Assembly (NCBI GenBank): GCA_017414605.1
Contig: JAFQLG010000018.1
Location: forward strand, 1 to 17,916
Direction: 5' to 3'
DNA length: 17,916 bases
Origin: Clostridia bacterium
GTDB lineage: Bacteria > Bacillota_A > Clostridia > Oscillospirales > CAG-272
Both the position numbers and the translations under genes were made by a program. This document shows, one piece after another, positions 14,203 through 17,916 of the stretch. Position 1 is the stretch's first letter, and every line of letters begins with the position of its first letter. The notes below the pieces were generated by a model that was given only the letters and a program-made list of their open reading frames with translations, was not told the DNA's origin and searched no databases.

Positions 14203-15972
14203 CTATTTAATTCTCATTCGTTCAATTTTATCTTTGTCGGGAGTAACGTAGGCGCTCCAATTGCTGTGGTAGATAACAAAGCCGGGCTTTGTCCCCGAAA
14301 CCTTTTTAACGCCCTTTGCCAAAAGGTAGTCAACCTCAACGAGCTGACCGTTAGCCGCTTTTGAAAAGTAAGCGGCGATCTCGCAAGCATCGGTAAAATC
14401 CTGCTCGGGCGGCTCCGCGCCGTTTGTGATGAGAAGCACGTGCGAGCCTGCAACGTTCTTGGCGTGGAACCAATAGTCGTTCTTTTCGGCAAGGGAGTGG
14501 GTAATATATTCGTTCTGGTAGTTGTTTTTACCGCAAAGAACGCGATAACCGTTAGTCGTTCTGAACTCTGCAACGGAGGGCTTGTGCGGCTTTTTGGATG
14601 CCGCATAGCCCTTCATTTTAGAGGCATAGCCACTTCGATATAGCTCGTCGCGTATCTCGGTTATGTCGGCGGCGGTTTCAGCTTTTGCCAAAGCATCAAA
14701 TACCGTGTAAATATATTCAAGCTCGCCCTCTCCAAGCTTAATCTGATCTGCAAGAACGACCTTTGCATTTTTTGATTTGTTGTAGAGCTTATAGTATCTT
14801 TGTGCATTTGCGGCTGGCGTAAGTCTTTCGTCAAGCTCGATAACCGTTTTATCAAAATCCTGAGTCTGCTCATTCCAGCTTTCGTAATCAACAACCTCAA
14901 CCAGCTTTTGCTTTTTCGCAATTCTGTATATGTTGTTGCTTATAAGGTCGCCATATCGTTTGTAATCCGCGCCGCGCTCGCAATCTGCAAGCTCGCCGCG
15001 CTGGAGCTCAAGCTTTTTCAGGAGTCGCGCTTCAGCAGAGGTCAGCATCCGCAGAATATCCGCCGCCCGTTGTTTTATGCTGTTTTCCTTGTCGCGATCG
15101 GCAAAATAAACGTCCATCGCTTCGGAAAGGGAATCATAACTGCGCTCATTGCCACTCTTGCCGTAATGAGTAAGGGAAGTAAAGCAGTATTCTCTGGGAA
15201 CGCTGCCGTCATATACGACTGAAGGGGTAAAATCGCCCGTTTCAATAGTTTTGAAAACACCGCAAAAGCTCGCAAAAAGCTCTTGCGCGTTTGTAGCGCA
15301 AAGGAGGGCATCCTGGTCATTGCAAGCTCTGTAAACTATTTCTCGCGCAAGCGTTGTAGAAATGCCAAGATAGGTAGAGGTAATGAATTTGTGCGCCGCG
15401 CGATCCTCGGGGAAATCGTTAAATGCAGCGGTGAATTGAAGCTCGTCCGTTTGCGTTGGATCAAGCTTATCTTGCTTTGGTGGCAGCTCATAGGTCATAC
15501 CGGGCAGAACTTGTCTTAAGCTGCTTGTGGTAAAGTCAACCGTTTTAAGCGCCGAAATGATCTTCATATTTTCGTCAGCAAAGATAAGGTTGCTGTATTT
15601 GCCCATGATTTCTGCAATAATGTATTTTTTGCAGGCAAATCCCATTTCATCTCGGGCGTTGAATATAAATCGGACAACTCGCTCAAATCCCATTTGCTCT
15701 ACGGATGCAAGAACCGCTCCGTTCAAATGCTTGCGCAGAAGCATACAAAGCATGGGAGCCTGCGCAGGATTTTCGCGCTGTAAAGACGTGAAATGAATTC
15801 TCGGGTTGCCCGATCCACCGTTGATCAGCAGACGACGCCCACCGTTCACCGTGCGCATTTGCAAAATAAGCTCATCGCGCTCGGGTTGGTATATCTTCTC
15901 AATGCGCCCGCCTCCACCGATGGCGTTAATTTCCTTAACCAATGCTGCAAGCATACATGCATCAAGTGCCAT
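14203..15972 (-). CDS. rqcH: Ribosome-associated quality control protein RqcH (NFACT family)
   Basis: RqcH binds stalled 50S-peptidyl-tRNA complexes and adds C-terminal alanine tails that mark the chain for proteolysis; older annotations call it a fibronectin-binding protein. The 589-residue protein has an NFACT-N domain opening MALDACMLAALVKEI with GGGRIEKIYQPERDE (20-34), a helical coiled middle (about 280-450), and the NFACT-R domain (about 470-570) with GYRVLCGKNNYQNEY and DYWFHAKNVAGSHV. The residues aligned with B. subtilis D97/R98, needed for tRNA recruitment, appear here as E97/R98 (MGFERVVRF). I chose ATG 15972, eight bases after AGGAC; upstream in-frame codons lie before the likely transcript start. 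It ends in TAG, followed by the shared terminator. Confidence 0.95.
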   Translation of the reverse strand: MALDACMLAALVKEINAIGGGGRIEKIYQPERDELILQMRTVNGGRRLLINGGSGNPRIHFTSLQRENPAQAPMLCMLLRKHLNGAVLASVEQMGFERVVRFIFNARDEMGFACKKYIIAEIMGKYSNLIFADENMKIISALKTVDFTTSSLRQVLPGMTYELPPKQDKLDPTQTDELQFTAAFNDFPEDRAAHKFITSTYLGISTTLAREIVYRACNDQDALLCATNAQELFASFCGVFKTIETGDFTPSVVYDGSVPREYCFTSLTHYGKSGNERSYDSLSEAMDVYFADRDKENSIKQRAADILRMLTSAEARLLKKLELQRGELADCERGADYKRYGDLISNNIYRIAKKQKLVEVVDYESWNEQTQDFDKTVIELDERLTPAANAQRYYKLYNKSKNAKVVLADQIKLGEGELEYIYTVFDALAKAETAADITEIRDELYRSGYASKMKGYAASKKPHKPSVAEFRTTNGYRVLCGKNNYQNEYITHSLAEKNDYWFHAKNVAGSHVLLITNGAEPPEQDFTDACEIAAYFSKAANGQLVEVDYLLAKGVKKVSGTKPGFVIYHSNWSAYVTPDKDKIERMRIK

Positions 15973-16003
15973 TATTTCACGTCCTTTCTTCAAAATATAA
16001 TCT

Positions 16004-16032
16004 ATTTTAACACAAATAATATGAAAAATCAA
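16004..16032 (-). promoter_or_regulatory. Promoter for rqcH
   Basis: On the minus strand, TTGATT (16032-16027), a 17-base spacer and TAAAAT (16009-16004) are visible, with TG one base before the -10 (extended -10). The predicted start near 15997 gives a leader of about 25 bases that includes the ribosome binding site. Confidence 0.55.
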
Positions 16033-16041
16033 GCCAAACTC

Positions 16042-16070
16042 TTGCAAATTATGCCCGTTTATGATAGATT
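16042..16070 (+). promoter_or_regulatory. Possible promoter for the YgjP-type protease gene
   Basis: TTGCAA (16042-16047), a 17-base spacer and TAGATT (16065-16070) with a preceding TG form a modest extended -10 match. The predicted start near 16077 would coincide with AGGAG (16077-16081), leaving almost no leader before it, so this assignment is tentative. Its -35 lies nine bases from that of the rqcH promoter. Confidence 0.3.
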
Positions 16071-16091
16071 AGTATCAGGAGATGATGAATT

Positions 16092-16667
16092 TTGATTTTT
16101 AACAAAGATTTTATGTATCCGATAGTCCGCTCAAGGCGCAAAACCTGCGCTATCAAGATAAAGCCGGACGGCAGCGTTACTGTCTATGCTCCCATCGGGC
16201 TTCCGTTATCGTACGTTGAAGCTTTTATAAAAGATAAAGAGAGCTGGATAGCAAAGGCGAGGGAGAAAATGAGCGAAAGGGCACAAATAAACGCATCCGT
16301 GCGCAAGCTTGACGATGCGGAAATAGCGTATCTTGCCGCAGACGCCAGGCGGCTGCTCCCGCCCCGCGTTGAGCATTATGCCAAGCTTATGGGTGTTGAA
16401 TACAACCGCATCACAGTTCGGACACAGCGAACGAGGTGGGGTAGCTGCAGCAGCAAAGGAAATCTTAACTTTAATTGCCTTTTGATGCTTGCGCCAGAGG
16501 ACGTTGTTGATTACGTGATAGTGCATGAGCTGTGTCATCTTAAAGAAATGAATCACTCAAATAGATTTTGGGCAGAGGTTGAGCGCGTATTGCCGGACTA
16601 TGCGGCAAGTTACGATTGGCTGAAAAGGCGAGGCGGAGAGCTTATGGCACAATTACCCGAAAAATAA
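16092..16667 (+). CDS. YgjP-like (DUF45) zinc metalloprotease-fold protein
   Basis: This 191-residue protein belongs to the YgjP/DUF45 group of M48-like gluzincins. The zinc site HELCH (145-149) is followed by H155 in MNHSNRFW, and the family signature RWGSCSSKGNLNFN is at 115-128. The N-terminal half (IVRSRRKTCAIKIKPDGSVTVYAP) forms the usual beta-rich domain. The protein is cytoplasmic, with no signal peptide; the substrate is unknown. The most likely start is TTG 16092, ten bases after AGGAG (16077-16081). The two ATGs nearer that site (16082, 16085) are out of frame and stop at once. ATG 16113 is in frame but has no ribosome binding site. It is divergent from rqcH and convergent with the TraX-family gene. 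Confidence 0.9.
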   Translation: MIFNKDFMYPIVRSRRKTCAIKIKPDGSVTVYAPIGLPLSYVEAFIKDKESWIAKAREKMSERAQINASVRKLDDAEIAYLAADARRLLPPRVEHYAKLMGVEYNRITVRTQRTRWGSCSSKGNLNFNCLLMLAPEDVVDYVIVHELCHLKEMNHSNRFWAEVERVLPDYAASYDWLKRRGGELMAQLPEK

Positions 16668-16693
16668 GGTCGGACAAGGTATGTCCGACCTTT
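16666..16693. terminator. Bidirectional terminator between convergent genes
   Basis: An 11-base-pair stem (AAGGTCGGACA with TGTCCGACCTT) encloses loop AGGTA (16677-16681). It is followed by TTTAATTTTA on the plus strand and TTATTTTT on the minus strand. It overlaps the protease stop codon (16665-16667) and lies five bases beyond the stop of the opposite TraX-family gene. Confidence 0.85.
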
Positions 16694-16697
16694 AATT

Positions 16698-17465
16698 TTA
16701 TACGATTGAGATCAAAAGCGAAATGCCCTCGATCAACACCAGATGCGCGGGATAGAATATGTAAAACGCATACTTCAGCTTTTTGCTGCCAACCGTTCCG
16801 TTGTAAAACGTTAGCAGAGCAACGGATATAAGAGAATAAAATTGCAAAGCGCCCTGGTTTGCATTGATGCATAAAAGCAGAAGTCCAACAGTCATAAAGA
16901 CAAGGCTTGTAAAATGGTTGTCGAGCCGCAAAAGCCAGCCTGGTGCATTCACGTTCCTAAAATCAAATAGACTGATGAGCAGCGCAAGTATAACGCCGCG
17001 AAAACCGTATTCAAGATAAACAACGGAGGAAAGATAGGTCGTTGCCGCCAGGAGCAGGAACAAACCTATAGCGGCAGCTATCGCGAGCATTGTCTTCCTC
17101 TCATTGAAAATCAGCTTTTTGATCAACTGCAGAAGATAAATAGCTGCAATTGAGATAGAAAACGTTATAAAAATGTTTAAGTATATCTCACCGTCATAAA
17201 AATAGTAAAAGACCGTATAAAGCGCACCGATTATGAAAACGGTGAGAAAACGTCTTAGCTTGTTCTTTGTGTATCGGCAACCCTCTGCAATAAAGTAAGC
17301 AAAAAGGGGAAAGGCAAGTCTGCCAATGGCTCTGAAAAAGCTTTCGTGAGGAAAGAAGACAACGCCAACGTGGTCAAACGCCATAAATATACATGCAAGG
17401 ATCTTTAACACCGATCCTGACAAAAAACCGATAGGATTATATGCTTTGTTGTATGAGATCATCAT
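16698..17465 (-). CDS. TraX-family polytopic membrane protein
   Basis: TraX was first known as the F-pilin acetyltransferase, but chromosomal members in Bacillota have no pilus context and are thought to be membrane acyltransferase-like proteins of unknown substrate. The 255-residue protein shows the family's opening pattern: LKILACIFMAFDHVGVVFFP (20-39) with D31-H32, then IGRLAFPLFAYFIAEG (47-62), and the closing KYAFYIFYPAHLVLIE. About eight hydrophobic segments are visible. Its ATG overlaps the pepT stop by four bases (ATGA, 17465-17462), so translation is probably coupled; no strong ribosome binding site is seen. The first codon is followed by a second ATG, so either could be used. Joint function with pepT is not implied. 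Confidence 0.85.
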   Translation of the reverse strand: MMISYNKAYNPIGFLSGSVLKILACIFMAFDHVGVVFFPHESFFRAIGRLAFPLFAYFIAEGCRYTKNKLRRFLTVFIIGALYTVFYYFYDGEIYLNIFITFSISIAAIYLLQLIKKLIFNERKTMLAIAAAIGLFLLLAATTYLSSVVYLEYGFRGVILALLISLFDFRNVNAPGWLLRLDNHFTSLVFMTVGLLLLCINANQGALQFYSLISVALLTFYNGTVGSKKLKYAFYIFYPAHLVLIEGISLLISIV

Positions 17466-17916
17466 TTTTCAAAGCTCGCGGCATCGATAATAAGTCTTTC
17501 AACTATGTCAACCACCCTGTGAAGTGACTCAACCGAGAGAAATTCAAATCTTGAGTGGAAGTTTTCGCCTCCCGTGCAGATATTGGGACAAGGCAGACCC
17601 ATAAAGGATAGTCTTGCGCCGTCCGTACCGCCGCGGATGGGAATTATCTTTGGCTCAACGCCAACAGATACCATAGCCGCTTTTGCGCGTTCGATCGTGT
17701 ACATGTGGTCGTCAATTATCTCTTTCATGTTGTAGTATGAATCCTTAACGGTTGCAACACATGAGCCCTCGCCGTAGATTTCGTTGATCTTGTCAGCGCA
17801 AGAGGTGAAGAGAGCCTTCTTTTCATTAAATTTATTCTTGTCGTGATCACGAATGATGTAGATCAGCTCGGCGCTCTCACAGTCGCCTTTCATATCGCAA
17901 AGGTGGAAGAATCCCT
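17462..17916 (-). CDS. pepT: Peptidase T (tripeptide aminopeptidase), C-terminal part, cut by window edge
   Basis: PepT is a cytoplasmic dizinc M20-family exopeptidase that removes N-terminal residues from tripeptides. About 151 codons are in the window, and the frame is open to the edge (GFFHLCDMKGDCESAEL), so the ATG at 17893 is internal and not the start. Visible signatures are YIIRDHD (about 20-26 of the visible part), PIRGGTDGARLSFMGLPCPN and TGGENFHSRFEFLSVESL; the His of NFH is the expected zinc ligand. The N-terminal catalytic half, with the other metal ligands, lies outside. It is followed by the overlapping TraX-family gene. The identification is secure. Confidence 0.95.
   Translation of the reverse strand, partial: GFFHLCDMKGDCESAELIYIIRDHDKNKFNEKKALFTSCADKINEIYGEGSCVATVKDSYYNMKEIIDDHMYTIERAKAAMVSVGVEPKIIPIRGGTDGARLSFMGLPCPNICTGGENFHSRFEFLSVESLHRVVDIVERLIIDAASFEK

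Noticed and set aside
15973..16047. A 25-residue N-terminal extension of RqcH
   Set aside because: The known family start MALDACMLAALVKEI begins at 15972 with its own ribosome binding site, and the extension lies across the likely promoter.

Overview
The window looks like chromosomal DNA of a clostridial Bacillota, probably a gut member of the Oscillospiraceae/Christensenellales side, though the exact family is inference. Supporting signs are strong GGAGG-type ribosome binding sites and TTGACA/TATAAT promoters. The gene set also fits: PcrA rather than a proteobacterial UvrD, RqcH, PepT, a TraX-family protein, and a SecA with the long clostridial insertion and zinc tail. Codon use mixes GC- and AT-ending codons and looks uniform throughout. 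I saw no mobile element, phage gene, CRISPR array, tRNA or rRNA. No gene-free stretch exceeds about 190 bases.

Layout. (1) 1-3011, minus strand: an operon rmuC -> THUMP-type 23S rRNA methyltransferase -> rsmA (cut by the window edge), with a 1-base overlap and a 16-base gap. (2) 3012-3185: divergent promoters. (3) 3186-4887, plus strand: a TPR protein and an overlapping DUF4037-type nucleotidyltransferase, perhaps followed by a 40-codon ORF, then a bidirectional terminator at 5011-5043. (4) 5042-6630, minus strand: trmL -> mnmA, two enzymes that modify tRNA wobble position 34. (5) 6631-6819: divergent promoters. (6) 6820-14158, plus strand: secA, two unrecognised membrane-protein genes and pcrA in one tightly spaced series ending at a terminator (14161-14191). 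(7) 14203-15972, minus strand: rqcH. (8) 16092-16667, plus strand: a YgjP-type metalloprotease, divergent from rqcH. (9) 16698-17916, minus strand: pepT (cut by the window edge) -> TraX-family membrane protein, convergent with the protease gene and sharing terminator 16666-16693.

Most of the window is informational housekeeping: ribosome and tRNA modification, secretion, DNA repair and ribosome rescue. The less ordinary parts are the TPR/nucleotidyltransferase pair and the two membrane-protein genes between secA and pcrA. The second of these is a single open frame cut by one in-frame amber codon (11017-11019). I found no clear previously undescribed system; the TPR/nucleotidyltransferase pair is the best candidate for unknown biology.
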